Virus record (IMG/VR): IMGVR_UViG_3300023088_000007 | Span: 1 to 42,167 of that record | Source of the DNA: a virus | DNA length: 42,167 nt | Strand: one strand, 5' to 3' | Shown here: positions 1 to 8,403 of the stretch, one piece after another | Numbering within the stretch: the stretch's first letter is position 1 | Layout of the letters: each line of letters starts with the position of its first letter | Translations under genes and position numbers: made by a program | Notes under the pieces: generated by a model | Seen by the model: only the letters and a program-made list of their open reading frames with translations | Database searches by the model: none | Told to the model about the DNA's origin: nothing

Positions 1-1
1 A

Positions 2-667
2 ACAACAGCAACAACAGCAACCAACTTTTCCGGTAGCCTGAGTGGTGACGTAACTGGCACGCAAGGCGCGACCGTAGTGTCAAAGATCAACGGGGGTAGT
101 ATGCCAGTTAGTACCCCCGTGCTAGCTAGCAATTCTAGCAGTCAACCCGCGGCCGCAACCGGGGCGCAGGTAGTGGCGGTAATCGGATCGACGCCAGTTG
201 CCAACGCAACAACAGCAACAACAGCAACGACAGCAACCAACTTTTCCGGTAGCCTGAGTGGTGACGTAACTGGCACGCAAGGCGCGACCGTTGTAGCCGC
301 ACCAAGTCTATCTAGTATTGGAACAGATGTGAACACGGTTCTCGGAAGTGGAGGAAGCTATTCGGCTCCGGCTTGTGTTAGCGGTTGGACTTGCGATGCA
401 ATTTCTGGGATGGTCACGTTCAAAACAGGCACATCACCATCGACAAACGGGAGCCTTTTTGTTTTGAACCTTACAACTGCAAGAGCAAAAGATCCAGCTT
501 GTGTTTTCAATCCAGCCATGATGTTCGATTCTGTAGGCCCTCTCGGGTATGGAATTTATCAAGAAGCAGGAACATATGCCGGAACAAGCAAAGCATCGGC
601 ATACGTGTACAACGCCACACTTACGGCAAACACTCAATACCTAGTTTCCTACACTTGTGGAAGGTAA
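2..667 (+). CDS. Tail fibre-like protein (5' end outside window)
   Basis: The reading frame is open from base 2, so the gene starts upstream of the window; the GTG at 77 is internal. The protein is Thr/Ser/Ala/Gly-rich and carries two copies of a module ending SGDVTGTQGATVV, separated by 72 codons, then a C-terminal domain of about 110 residues with spaced cysteines (PACVSGWTC, DPACVFNP, final SYTCGR). Such modular, repetitive, beta-rich proteins are typical of phage fibre or adhesin subunits that contact the host surface. Its position fits: baseplate genes occupy the other end of the window and would run into it on a circular map. Fibre identity is inferred from repeats and context; no receptor-binding fold is proven. 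Confidence 0.6.
   Translation, partial: TTATTATNFSGSLSGDVTGTQGATVVSKINGGSMPVSTPVLASNSSSQPAAATGAQVVAVIGSTPVANATTATTATTATNFSGSLSGDVTGTQGATVVAAPSLSSIGTDVNTVLGSGGSYSAPACVSGWTCDAISGMVTFKTGTSPSTNGSLFVLNLTTARAKDPACVFNPAMMFDSVGPLGYGIYQEAGTYAGTSKASAYVYNATLTANTQYLVSYTCGR
14..291 (+). repeat. 62-bp perfect direct repeat inside fibre gene (14-75 and 230-291)
   Basis: Bases 14-75 recur identically at 230-291, an offset of 216 bp (72 codons), so the repeats are in frame. Each encodes the run from the Thr-rich linker to NFSGSLSGDVTGTQGATV. Low-complexity ACA/GCA triplets precede both copies. Perfect identity, including third positions, points to recent duplication or recombination between fibre modules. 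Confidence 0.9.
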
Positions 668-670
668 ATC

Positions 671-1329
671 ATGGCTTTGTTGACGCTTTCATCGCTCCTC
701 AATGACGTGCTGAATCTCGGCGTGGAGCTGACCGGCGCACTCAACAAGACGCTCGACTTCACAGACTCGGAGTTTCAGGCGATGGTTGCGGCGGCTCAGT
801 CGGCATTGCCGGGTGGATCTGGCGTGTCCGTGGTGCTGGTATCGGAGGTTCCTATTTTTCTTCCCGCGCTTACGGCAACGACGTTCAACGATTCGGCATC
901 ACTGCCCTCTAAACAAATAAACGTCAGCGGCACAACACCATCATTTCGGCTGGTTTCTCCGGCGGGACGCCATATGGCGTGTATCTCTACTCGACCGGGA
1001 TTGCCTGCCAGCAGAATAACCTGAGCACGGTGGGCACCCCGGTGAACTCGGTCTGTAATGACGGCACGAACGCGGCCGCCGCAGTCAGCGGGCAGGCGGT
1101 CCTTTCAAGTGGCAGCGTCACGGTTTCGACGACTGCGGCCTGCAACACCGGCGGCAGATGCAATTACATCCTTTCAAACTGCGGAGATGGAGCGAGTACG
1201 GCGATCGGCACTCCGACCCTTGGAACGACGACGCCCGGCACCTCGTTCCAGATTCAGTCGCTCAGTACATCGAACACAGTGGTCACCGGCGATGACTCCC
1301 GAATTTGCTGGCAGATTTACAACTTCTAA
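671..1329 (+). pseudogene. Second fibre-like gene, broken by a frameshift near 930-945
   Basis: An ATG at 671 opens a 117-residue frame (MALLTLSSLLNDVLNLG) that ends at 1024. The next frame, open from 913 to 1329, continues with sequence that fits the same protein: SAGFSGGTPYGVYLYSTG, then a Ser/Thr/Gly-rich C-terminus with paired cysteines like the preceding fibre gene. Reading the first frame to about NVSGTTPS and then the second gives one coherent protein of about 218 residues, so a single-base indel around 930-945 is the simplest explanation. It could be a true mutation, an assembly error or a recoding site; no obvious slippery heptamer is present. Only 3 bases separate it from the upstream gene. 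Its codon use is more GC-rich than most of the window. Confidence 0.55.
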
Positions 1330-1568
1330 AGGGCTGAGATTTATGGCTTCGCGCGAAAAGATTCTGTTTGTGGTGAAGAGGTGCTGGAACCGTTTCAGAC
1401 ACTACCGGCGCGATTGGTACAACTTACGGCTATGTGAACGTTTGCACAGAAGGGAGTACGTTGATTGCGCCCCCAACAGCTATTTACTTCGGGACGCCAA
1501 CACCCCCTTTAGCGGCGGGAACACTTTCTGGAACAACTTCCTAAAGTTTCTGGAATGGTTATTCAGTT
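1330..1568 (+). pseudogene. Fibre-like coding remnant in shifting frames
   Basis: No intact gene is visible between the broken fibre and the polymerase stop. Protein-like sequence moves between frames: from 1330 the frame reads YGFARKDSVCGEE, and from about 1377 to 1544 another frame reads GTVSDTTGAIGTTYGYVNV and then a Pro/Thr-rich tail without a start codon. Composition resembles the neighbouring fibre proteins, so this looks like a third fibre segment that has lost its frame. A frame open at 1343-1582 gives basic, Arg-rich sequence and is probably a shadow. Confidence 0.35.
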
Positions 1569-3578
1569 TCAAATGGTTGTAAAAAGGGAACCTTGAATGG
1601 CCGGGGTTGGCGCGATTGCTCCAACTTCGGCCAAAATTTCGTTAGCGATGTGAATATATTTTTCATAATCTATATCTTCCGGTAGTTCGTTCTTATCGGG
1701 CAATTCCATTAGCGGCATTGCTCCATCGCTGTTAGGAACTTTGTTGCCGGAAGTTACATATCGAATTGTTCCCCGCATTTTTGTTGAGTAATACCAACGA
1801 ATAGTCTTGCCTAAATATTTTCCAGATTTGGCAGCGCCCCCGCGAACATTGCGAACCGTAATGAATCTTCTAACATCGTTACAGTTCCGAATTGTTTCTT
1901 CGACCGGCGTTCCCTTCCAAAGAAATCCAATGGCGGCATCGTTACAAATAAGGGTTTCGGGATTCTTTGAAAGAATGGTATCGCCGGATGATCCGCGTTC
2001 GCTGTACGATCCTTTAACCTTTGGTTCATCTTCGCTCTTTTCTTTGATTGCAATGTAGTTGTTCACATCGCGGCTATAGATCGCTTTGTATCGTGTTTCT
2101 TCCGTTTCGAATCCAGTTAACTTTTCCCATTGTTTGATTGTTGTGTTTAGAGTGTCTTCCATAGTAGCGGGACAATTTATGACAACTCCATCTGTATTGG
2201 CCGATATGACTTCAATTCCCGCTGTTTCAATCATTTCGATTAGTTTCAACAAACACAGTTGACCTGAAATTGTGATTTGAATTAGAACATCGGGAGAATA
2301 CACGATAGACCATTTGTTGCCGAATTTGCCAAATAAACCGTTCACTGTGATCTTTAGCGATGAAGCGGTCATTTTATCCCCGGCATGTTTCGCGTCAACA
2401 CGGCGGCGGATTAGGCTCTTGTAAATTTCCAAATAAGCCTTCCCTAAATGTTTTGGATGCAATTCTTGATTGACAACAATCGCCGGGTAATAGCTCACAA
2501 CATCAATATCCCTAAGTTTAAATTCAGCGGTTGACTTGTGAGCTATTGTTTTTTCACTTGAATGCAAACCGCCCATTCCAAAACGATAAACACAATTGCC
2601 GAAGCGAACGCTTAAATTCTGAATAGCTTCTGGCGTTATGATTTCCCCGCTATCTCCAACTTCAAATGGAGTTTCGCGAATTGTCTGAAGAACCGTTTGA
2701 AGCGATGGATAACCAAACGTGATGAATGCCGGGGGAAGGTAAAAGAAATATTGCGAATAATTTTTTGGGCGTTCTGGTTTCTTACCAGTAAGCTTTTTCA
2801 GTTCATGTGAAATTACGGCTTCGGCTATTTGAGCATCTGATTTTGAACGAACATCAATGCCGTATTGAGCAGACAAAGTATAACGAAGTTCAAGTTGAGG
2901 ATAAAGAAACTTTACAACAAGTTCGGTGTTGTCTAAATCGTTCAAACAATAATCAAGAACTTTTTCCTGTTCGGTTTTGGTAAGAACTGCTTCATGCTGA
3001 ATTGGCAAATCCTGTATACGCTTGCAATGAATTCTAGCGGCATATAATTTCAGCGATCCTTCAAGTGGGCAAACTTCGATTAGATCAATGTGATTGTAGG
3101 TAAGCAAGGTAATTTTGAAGTGTTGTTCAATTTGATACGGTAACAGATTTCCAAAAATGATTGCGTTTGAAGCTTGTTTCAAAGCTTTGTTATCGAAGCC
3201 TTCAATTGCAAGACTGACCATTGGAATATCATAAATTTTTGAATTGAATCCAACACAAAGAAAATTCTTTAAGAGCCAATGAAGTTTATCGCGTTCCGGT
3301 ATAACTCCAATGCCTTTATTTTCGAAAACGACATACTTTCCAGAATCACTATGTTTGAAAGCAACAACCCAATAATTTATGTATGATTCAACGTCAAAAA
3401 TCATGAGCGAACCCGGCTTTAGTTGCCGCAATTCATTATCAGTTAAAAACACTCGCTCTTTTACAGAGTATTTGAAATCGAATTGATCTTGAATGTCTTC
3501 AATTTCTTTTTTGGCTGGTAACTTACGAAGAAACGTTTCCTCTTGTGGCGTTAGCATTTTAATATTGAATAGGTTCAT
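1569..3578 (-). CDS. DNA polymerase, family B, with 3'-5' exonuclease
   Basis: A replicative DNA polymerase of 669 residues, compact for family B. The exonuclease motifs are visible: Exo I FDVES (about 61-65), Exo II NSKIYD (about 112-117) and Exo III YCLND (about 210-214). Polymerase motif A is DIDVVSYYP (about 357-365), motif B is KITVNGLFGKFG (about 409-420) and motif C reads SANTDGVV (about 459-466). Motif C carries NTD instead of the usual DTD, a variant I associate with some phage polymerases. No terminal-protein signature is evident. It is the last gene of the leftward operon; its ATG overlaps the stop of the upstream HNH gene (ATGA). It converges on the fibre genes, with no clear terminator between. 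Confidence 0.93.
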   Translation of the reverse strand: MNLFNIKMLTPQEETFLRKLPAKKEIEDIQDQFDFKYSVKERVFLTDNELRQLKPGSLMIFDVESYINYWVVAFKHSDSGKYVVFENKGIGVIPERDKLHWLLKNFLCVGFNSKIYDIPMVSLAIEGFDNKALKQASNAIIFGNLLPYQIEQHFKITLLTYNHIDLIEVCPLEGSLKLYAARIHCKRIQDLPIQHEAVLTKTEQEKVLDYCLNDLDNTELVVKFLYPQLELRYTLSAQYGIDVRSKSDAQIAEAVISHELKKLTGKKPERPKNYSQYFFYLPPAFITFGYPSLQTVLQTIRETPFEVGDSGEIITPEAIQNLSVRFGNCVYRFGMGGLHSSEKTIAHKSTAEFKLRDIDVVSYYPAIVVNQELHPKHLGKAYLEIYKSLIRRRVDAKHAGDKMTASSLKITVNGLFGKFGNKWSIVYSPDVLIQITISGQLCLLKLIEMIETAGIEVISANTDGVVINCPATMEDTLNTTIKQWEKLTGFETEETRYKAIYSRDVNNYIAIKEKSEDEPKVKGSYSERGSSGDTILSKNPETLICNDAAIGFLWKGTPVEETIRNCNDVRRFITVRNVRGGAAKSGKYLGKTIRWYYSTKMRGTIRYVTSGNKVPNSDGAMPLMELPDKNELPEDIDYEKYIHIANEILAEVGAIAPTPAIQGSLFTTI

Positions 3579-3973
3579 GTGGCACGCTCCAAATAAGCAA
3601 TTGCCGCTTCAAAAAATTCTTTGTCTTCTATCGCGGCTAATCGACGATTGCAACTGGCGCATAGAATTCCTCGAACCTTATTTGTTACATGATTGTGATC
3701 AGTGTGCCAACCGCGTTTCTTGCCCGGTTCTGTTTTCTTGCAAATGGCGCAGCAACATCCTTGTTTTTCAAATAGTTCGTTCCACTGTTCGGCGGTTATT
3801 CCGTAAACACATTTTCTTTGCATTGCCTTGAACAGTTCAGGGTTGTTATCTCGCCATTCTTTAGATTTAGCGCGAACGTGTTCGGCATTTTCTTTACGCC
3901 ATTTTTTATGATATTCTTTGCGTGTTAATGGCGGCGGTTTTTCGGGCAATGCTATTGGCTGAATTTCTATCAT
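3575..3973 (-). CDS. HNH endonuclease, endonuclease VII type (copy 1)
   Basis: A 132-residue protein with a basic N-terminal arm (about residues 15-50) and a C-terminal endonuclease VII fold: YGITAEQW, zinc pair CAIC, catalytic HTDHNH, then VRGILCASCN with the second zinc pair and the conserved Asn. T4 endonuclease VII resolves branched DNA; stand-alone phage copies often behave as homing endonucleases. I chose the ATG at 3973 because it overlaps the stop of the clamp-like gene as ATGA; an ATG at 3985 is also in frame. The 3' end overlaps the polymerase start, again as ATGA. Four related genes lie in this window, which favours a mobile, homing-type role over a single housekeeping resolvase. 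Confidence 0.88.
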   Translation of the reverse strand: MIEIQPIALPEKPPPLTRKEYHKKWRKENAEHVRAKSKEWRDNNPELFKAMQRKCVYGITAEQWNELFEKQGCCCAICKKTEPGKKRGWHTDHNHVTNKVRGILCASCNRRLAAIEDKEFFEAAIAYLERAT

Positions 3974-4953
3974 AGCCGCTCGCATCCAATACAGCCGCGC
4001 ACATTCGGGCCGAAGAAGTAAACCAAACGTTTTGATACGTTGAAATCAATCTTGTCAATCAATCCTGAAAGCAATTGCAACGATTCGATTGTAAAGGAAA
4101 TTCCAATTGGTAATCCTTCGCAAAGGTTGATTGCCCCATCTTTTGTGTAGTTGTCTGTACAAATTCCTTCATCGGTGAAGTACAACCGCCCATTGCGCGA
4201 GAATGGCGCTAGGCGCTCAATGGCTTCAAAGAACCCCAACGGCAACGGGATAGGATTGCTAGGCAGGGTTAAATAGGCGGGCAGATCGGGGAAGTTCGGA
4301 TCGCGCTGCAAGGCGGTTTTGATCCATGCCCCGTCTAGGAAGTACGCCGTTAGGCTATCGCCGTCAATCCCAAGAGAGTAAAGCGATTTACGTCGCTGTT
4401 TATTGACGGCGGAGATGAACAGCTTAGGCACAATTGGCCCGTCTAGGAGTTGAAGGCCATGCCAAGCTTCTAGTATCACATCCCCGTTGCTGCCTACAAT
4501 GGATCCGCCCCGGAGTTGAACGCTGGATTGAAGAACTGTTTTGGCTCGCTCTGAAACGACTTCGCCAACCCGTCTTAATGCCAATTCAAATTCCATTGTG
4601 ATTGAAAAAGGATGAAGATTTGGGAAAATTGAAGGAATGTCTACTTGATTAATGCACGGAACAGTTGCTTGAAAATTTCCCGAACGAACGCTTAGCTCGT
4701 TATTTGTGATCATTGTTAGATTGACGGCTTCGGGACATTTCTTCAAAGCGTCAATTAGCTTTTGAGTATTTGGGCAAGCTTCTATTTCCTCTTGAATTGC
4801 TATTCCAGCGGAGAGCGGCCCGCCCATTGCAACCAATTTTCCTGCGAACATTCTGCAATGAACATCGAAGGCGTTGATGGCTCGCTTCGGTTGAACACTC
4901 GCAACAAATTGCAGCGCGGCGAGCAACGAATTTTCAGGTTGTTTCTTCGGCAT
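3970..4953 (-). CDS. Candidate DNA polymerase sliding clamp
   Basis: A 327-residue protein of no certain family. It lies just upstream of the family B polymerase, separated only by an HNH gene. The N-terminal part contains SVRSGNFQATVPCI, a pattern resembling phage processivity factors related to the bacterial beta clamp; the rest alternates beta-type strands (SLYSLGIDGDSLTAYF, GRLYFTDEGICTDNY). I chose the ATG at 4953 (MPKKQ) because the longer frame from 5109 would overlap the zinc-protein gene across its whole length. The central part (about 4200-4560) uses CTA and other codons that are scarce in neighbouring genes. Clamp function is inferred from position and fold-like pattern; alternatives include another replisome accessory factor. 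Confidence 0.5.
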   Translation of the reverse strand: MPKKQPENSLLAALQFVASVQPKRAINAFDVHCRMFAGKLVAMGGPLSAGIAIQEEIEACPNTQKLIDALKKCPEAVNLTMITNNELSVRSGNFQATVPCINQVDIPSIFPNLHPFSITMEFELALRRVGEVVSERAKTVLQSSVQLRGGSIVGSNGDVILEAWHGLQLLDGPIVPKLFISAVNKQRRKSLYSLGIDGDSLTAYFLDGAWIKTALQRDPNFPDLPAYLTLPSNPIPLPLGFFEAIERLAPFSRNGRLYFTDEGICTDNYTKDGAINLCEGLPIGISFTIESLQLLSGLIDKIDFNVSKRLVYFFGPNVRGCIGCERL

Positions 4954-5134
4954 TGAATCCTTCGGCTTTCGCTTTTTCAATTCGTTCAAAGTGGAACCAA
5001 TCAACCCAACGAACATTATGGTTGTGCGCGGAAAATCCAAAAGGGTCGAGCGGCACTTCGGAATGAAGACATTTCGCACCGATGGCCGCTCGACACGTTG
5101 GGCAAACAACTTTCAATGGAAAATTCGTGTTCAT
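4934..5134 (-). CDS. Small zinc-binding phage protein
   Basis: A 66-residue protein with the pattern VCPTCRAAIGAKC followed by HSEV and HNHNVRW. The CPxC-x5-GxxC...H spacing matches a short zinc-binding domain widespread in phage and actinobacterial proteins, usually of unknown role and probably nucleic-acid binding. It begins with an ATGA overlap on the gene at 5131-5436 and overlaps the clamp-like gene by 20 bases, so it is co-translated with replication proteins. Zinc ligation is inferred from residue spacing. Confidence 0.7.
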   Translation of the reverse strand: MNTNFPLKVVCPTCRAAIGAKCLHSEVPLDPFGFSAHNHNVRWVDWFHFERIEKAKAEGFNAEETT

Positions 5135-5436
5135 TCATGATCCCTATAATGTAGCTTCAACGCATCAAGCGCGGTTTGAAGAACTGTTTCCAAATCGCGC
5201 TTGCCCCAAAATGTTACTGCGGCTGAATCATCATCGCCGGGGTGGTGAATAAATGGACCGCTAATGTTTGTTGTCAAATCAGTTTCTTTTCCGGTGTGAT
5301 CCTTGCTCACTCCGGTTTTGGTTGTGACAGGCAATTCAAGATAAAAACGAACGCCTGTGAATTTGCCTTCCGGGGTTTCCTTAGTGATTATTTCAACCCG
5401 GTTTGTCATTTCTTCTGCATAGATGTTGACTCGCAT
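5131..5436 (-). CDS. Conserved phage protein of unknown function
   Basis: A protein of 101 residues starting MRVNIYAEEMTNRVEII. The start at 5436 is supported by a strong ribosome site (AAAGGGGAG) four bases upstream; a longer frame would need TTG at 5451. It is rich in beta-prone sequence (GVRFYLELP, PFIHHPGDDDSAAVTFWG) and ends with an acidic, helical tail. Small proteins of this pattern are common in phage replication clusters, but I cannot name a function. It is coupled to the downstream zinc-protein gene by an ATGA overlap. Confidence 0.7.
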   Translation of the reverse strand: MRVNIYAEEMTNRVEIITKETPEGKFTGVRFYLELPVTTKTGVSKDHTGKETDLTTNISGPFIHHPGDDDSAAVTFWGKRDLETVLQTALDALKLHYRDHE

Positions 5437-5447
5437 TTTCTCCCCTT

Positions 5448-5744
5448 TCAAAATGGTATTTGATCGTTGTCTTCGTAATATTCACACCCATCGACTATAA
5501 CGCAAGCTGGCGGACGGATGCCAAACTTATTACAAATTTCTTCTTCTTTTTTCCAATGCTCGCAAGTGATACAGGTTGCGAACCAATCAGATCGATGACC
5601 GATATGGTTCAAAAGTTTTGCAAAGAATTCTTGCATGGGATATGGAACTCGCATTTCAAGGCGTCCATTTTGTTTCTTGACGCCGCGAATTTGAATCAAT
5701 CGCTCTTGCGGATCGGTCACCGGCTTGTAAGGCTCTTTGATCAC
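5448..5744 (-). CDS. Small cysteine-rich phage protein
   Basis: A 98-residue protein with a C-terminal cysteine cluster: CITCEHW, EEICNKFG, PPACVIVDGCEYY and final DQIPF. The arrangement CxxC...C...C...C suggests a small zinc-binding fold common in phage early regions. The start is a GTG at 5744 that overlaps the stop of the HNH gene as GTGA, so translation depends on ribosomes arriving from upstream. No function is recognised. Confidence 0.7.
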   Translation of the reverse strand: MIKEPYKPVTDPQERLIQIRGVKKQNGRLEMRVPYPMQEFFAKLLNHIGHRSDWFATCITCEHWKKEEEICNKFGIRPPACVIVDGCEYYEDNDQIPF

Positions 5745-6178
5745 ACTATGCGCCTTTTCAAATAGTCAATTGCAGATTGAAGAAGTTCGATGTTGTCTTT
5801 GAATCCGCCCAAAGCAATGTTACAACGATTGCAGACAACCCCGCGAACCTTTCCTGTAATATGGCAATGATCGATATGCCAGCCCCAACGACCGCCCGGT
5901 TCAGTTGTCTTACAAATTGCACAACAAGAACCTTGCGCGATGAACATTTCTTCTTTTTGTTCAGGTGTAATTCCATATTTTGATTTCAGATTGGAACGCA
6001 TCATTTGAAGGCGCGTTCGCGGATAGCGGAGCTTTCTCGATTCTTTTACTTTAACTGAATTATTATTGCGCCACGCATTAGCTTGCTGTTTTTTCTTTTC
6101 AATGTTGCACAAATAATGACGCCGCGACTTAGCCTTCTGATCGCGTTTCTTTATAGGTAATTGGTTTGTCCAACTCAT
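5741..6178 (-). CDS. HNH endonuclease, endonuclease VII type (copy 2)
   Basis: A 145-residue protein. A Lys/Arg-rich N-terminus (KKRDQKAKSRRHY, KKKQQANAWRNN) leads into the endonuclease VII core: KYGITPEQKEEM, CAICKTTEPGG, catalytic HIDHCH, KVRGVVCNRCN, and the closing helix AIDYLKRR. Both zinc pairs, the Asp-His-x-His and the Asn are intact, so the enzyme should be active. It sits exactly between the helicase and a small gene, joined upstream by ATGA and downstream by GTGA overlaps. This is the layout expected if a free-standing homing gene entered an operon without breaking translational coupling. Confidence 0.9.
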   Translation of the reverse strand: MSWTNQLPIKKRDQKAKSRRHYLCNIEKKKQQANAWRNNNSVKVKESRKLRYPRTRLQMMRSNLKSKYGITPEQKEEMFIAQGSCCAICKTTEPGGRWGWHIDHCHITGKVRGVVCNRCNIALGGFKDNIELLQSAIDYLKRRIV

Positions 6179-7770
6179 GCAGATTCCTTGAAAATTCTTT
6201 TGATTACTTCGGGATATTTCTTATTAACTATTACAGAAATTGTTTTTGGAACAGCAAGCCTACTTACCCACAAGAGTGCTTCATCTACAGTTGGCGGCGC
6301 GGCGTCTGTGTTCATTGCTCTTTTCCACCATGCGCGGGCAATGTGACCGGCGCGGCCCGAATGTTCAAGACATACAACTTCACTAAACGCTCTTGCTCCG
6401 CAAACATAATTCACTTTCAAAATTCCAACACCGTTCTTTTCAATCTTGCTATACAGAGCGCGTTGAACTTCGAAATCTTGTATTTCAGGAACTTCTGTTC
6501 TAATAATTTCTTCAGTCCCCGCCGAAGCTTCGATATGAATTTGAAAAGGAAATTCAAAACCACACACATGACAAACTTTCGCGTTTGCATGGCAATAGGT
6601 TCCGCACTGATCGCAAACGCGAATTGGAGCAACACCGGGGGCGGCGCTTCCTCTTGCTTTTGGTATTACAGGATCGTTGATTGGTCCTAACCGTTGAACG
6701 TTGCGAGCAAAATCTAATCCTAAACAATTTGTTTTTCCTTCAAACGGGCGTCCGCCCCGGCCATATTTTTGGACGTGCAAGCCGGTTGACATTGTAGGAG
6801 CTAGATCGATGATCAAATCAATCGGCGGGTGATCCTGTCCTGTTGTGAATACACCCTTGTTCACTAAATTTCTAATCTTGCCAAGCTTGTAATCTCTAAT
6901 AATTGCATCGCGTTTTGCACCGCTCATTTTTGAATGAACAGCTTCGCAAGGAATCCCAAAATTGCGAAACATTGCCGCAACGTGTTCAGCGTGTTTTATT
7001 CCACTTGCAAATGTTAACCAGCAATCGCGATCAGAACCTAATTCAATTGATTCTTTACAAGCAAGATAAGTTATATCTTGAACGTCAACAGCGGCTTCCA
7101 ATTGTTTCAAATTGAAATCCCCGGCTTGAATTCCAACTTTCGAAACATCCAATTGTGTGTTTGTTCGTTTTGGAATAATCATTGCCATAAAGCCGTTATC
7201 AATAAACCAATTGAACCATTGCATCGTTGTCATATCAACAGCAATATCGGTAAAAATTCCAATATCTACAAGCGAGCCTTGCCCGGTTCTATAGGGAGTT
7301 GCGGTAAACCCAATAACTATCAAATTTGGATTCACAAGAAGTTGCTTGGCAATTATAGTTGAATACATGGAACCATCTTGCCCATTCATCAAATGCGCTT
7401 CATCGATGATGAAAATATCAAACCGGCCAAGCGCTTCAATACTCTTTACAACGCTGGCAACACCGCCAAAAATAATTGGCATTGCGGTATCGCGCTGTTT
7501 CAATCCAGCGCTAAAAATTCCATACGGCGCTGAAGGCCAAATTTCAGCTAGCTTTCCAGAATTCTGCGTCAACAATTCCTTAACATGAGTCATTGCCAAA
7601 ATTCGAAGTTCCGGCCATTGGGAAAGCATCTTATGAATGAACGAACCGATTACCAAACTTTTGCCGGTTCCTGTTGGCATACATACTAAAGGATGTCGCT
7701 TTTGCGTTTGATAAAGAAACGCGAGCAACGCATTTTCGGCTTGTGTTTGGTAGTTTCGTAAAGTAATCAT
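6175..7770 (-). CDS. Superfamily 2 DNA helicase with zinc finger
   Basis: A 531-residue DEAH-type helicase. The Q-like region LRNYQTQA is followed by Walker A MPTGTGKS (about 31-38), Walker B DEAH (about 123-126), motif III TATPYR (about 156-161) and motif VI QKYGRGGR (about 334-341). A four-cysteine zinc module (CDQC...CHVC, about 386-403) follows the second RecA domain. The architecture fits phage replication or recombination helicases that unwind forked or branched DNA. It overlaps the gene upstream by ATGA and the HNH gene downstream by ATGA. No start ambiguity is seen. The exact role (replicative or recombinational) cannot be told from sequence. Confidence 0.92.
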   Translation of the reverse strand: MITLRNYQTQAENALLAFLYQTQKRHPLVCMPTGTGKSLVIGSFIHKMLSQWPELRILAMTHVKELLTQNSGKLAEIWPSAPYGIFSAGLKQRDTAMPIIFGGVASVVKSIEALGRFDIFIIDEAHLMNGQDGSMYSTIIAKQLLVNPNLIVIGFTATPYRTGQGSLVDIGIFTDIAVDMTTMQWFNWFIDNGFMAMIIPKRTNTQLDVSKVGIQAGDFNLKQLEAAVDVQDITYLACKESIELGSDRDCWLTFASGIKHAEHVAAMFRNFGIPCEAVHSKMSGAKRDAIIRDYKLGKIRNLVNKGVFTTGQDHPPIDLIIDLAPTMSTGLHVQKYGRGGRPFEGKTNCLGLDFARNVQRLGPINDPVIPKARGSAAPGVAPIRVCDQCGTYCHANAKVCHVCGFEFPFQIHIEASAGTEEIIRTEVPEIQDFEVQRALYSKIEKNGVGILKVNYVCGARAFSEVVCLEHSGRAGHIARAWWKRAMNTDAAPPTVDEALLWVSRLAVPKTISVIVNKKYPEVIKRIFKESA

Positions 7771-7958
7771 CCGGCCAATGCTTTTTCCATTTTCTTTTGA
7801 ATGGTTTTGGCAAACGCTCTCACCATCAAAGCCGTTGTTACATCTTCGTTATTAGCATCCTTGTCAAACATCGCTATTTGATTTTCTGCATCGTCCACTG
7901 CTTGCTTAACAAGTTCGTTAATCAGCGTGCATTCTTCTTTGAGCAATTCAATTTGCAT
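7767..7958 (-). CDS. Small helical protein of unknown function
   Basis: A 63-residue acidic, mostly helical protein (LLKEECTLINELVKQAV, then AFAKTIQKKMEKALAG). A good ribosome site, GAAAGGA, lies six bases before its ATG, and its stop overlaps the helicase start as ATGA. It may be a partner or regulator translated with the helicase; there is no recognisable domain. Confidence 0.65.
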   Translation of the reverse strand: MQIELLKEECTLINELVKQAVDDAENQIAMFDKDANNEDVTTALMVRAFAKTIQKKMEKALAG

Positions 7959-7971
7959 GGCGGTCCTTTCG

Positions 7972-8403
7972 TTAGTTCAGTTGAAATTGTTGAAGATAAG
8001 CAATTGCGTTACCAAGCAAAACAACATTGTCTTCGGCTTTGCCTAGTAGCAAATTGCAACGCGAACAAAGTAGTCCGCGAATGTTTCCCGTTGCATGATC
8101 ATGATCAACAAACCAATTCTTAGCACGTCCGCCCGGCGAATTCACATAACAAATCGCGCAAGAATTATGTTGATACCTACACATGAATTCGTATTCTTCT
8201 TGAGTTATTCCATAATTTCTTTTTATTGCACATTTTCGATGGGAACGCGCCAACACTTCAGGATGAGTTATAGCGCGAAGTTTGTTATAAGCAGACGATT
8301 TGGCGTTTCGTTCTGCTTTATGTTTCTCATAACATTTCTTACTCGCAATTTTTGCAGCGGCTTTAACTTCTTCCGGCGTTTTCTTACTTCTGGATGGGGG
8401 CAT
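7972..8403 (-). CDS. HNH endonuclease, endonuclease VII type (copy 3)
   Basis: A 143-residue protein with a basic N-terminal arm (KKTPEEVKAAAKIASKK) and an endonuclease VII core: RNYGITQEEYEF, CAICYVNSPGGR, catalytic FVDHDH, NIRGLLCSRCN and the closing AIAYLQQF. All metal and catalytic residues are present. The spacing between the first zinc pair and the catalytic site is slightly longer than in its siblings. It overlaps the end of the Cas4-like gene by 20 bases, with AAAGGA ahead of the ATG, and ends 13 bases before the next gene. This is the one intact leftward copy whose junctions are not 4-base overlaps. Confidence 0.9.
   Translation of the reverse strand: MPPSRSKKTPEEVKAAAKIASKKCYEKHKAERNAKSSAYNKLRAITHPEVLARSHRKCAIKRNYGITQEEYEFMCRYQHNSCAICYVNSPGGRAKNWFVDHDHATGNIRGLLCSRCNLLLGKAEDNVVLLGNAIAYLQQFQLN

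Noticed and set aside
1-291. Repeats at the left end as a CRISPR-like array
   Set aside because: Only two copies, in frame within a coding region, with a codon-multiple offset; no spacer structure or cas operon (the Cas4-like gene belongs to the recombination module).
1058-1582. Arg-rich frame of 174 codons over the fibre region
   Set aside because: It lies out of frame with clear fibre-like sequence, has biased Arg/Pro composition typical of shadow frames, and lacks a ribosome site.
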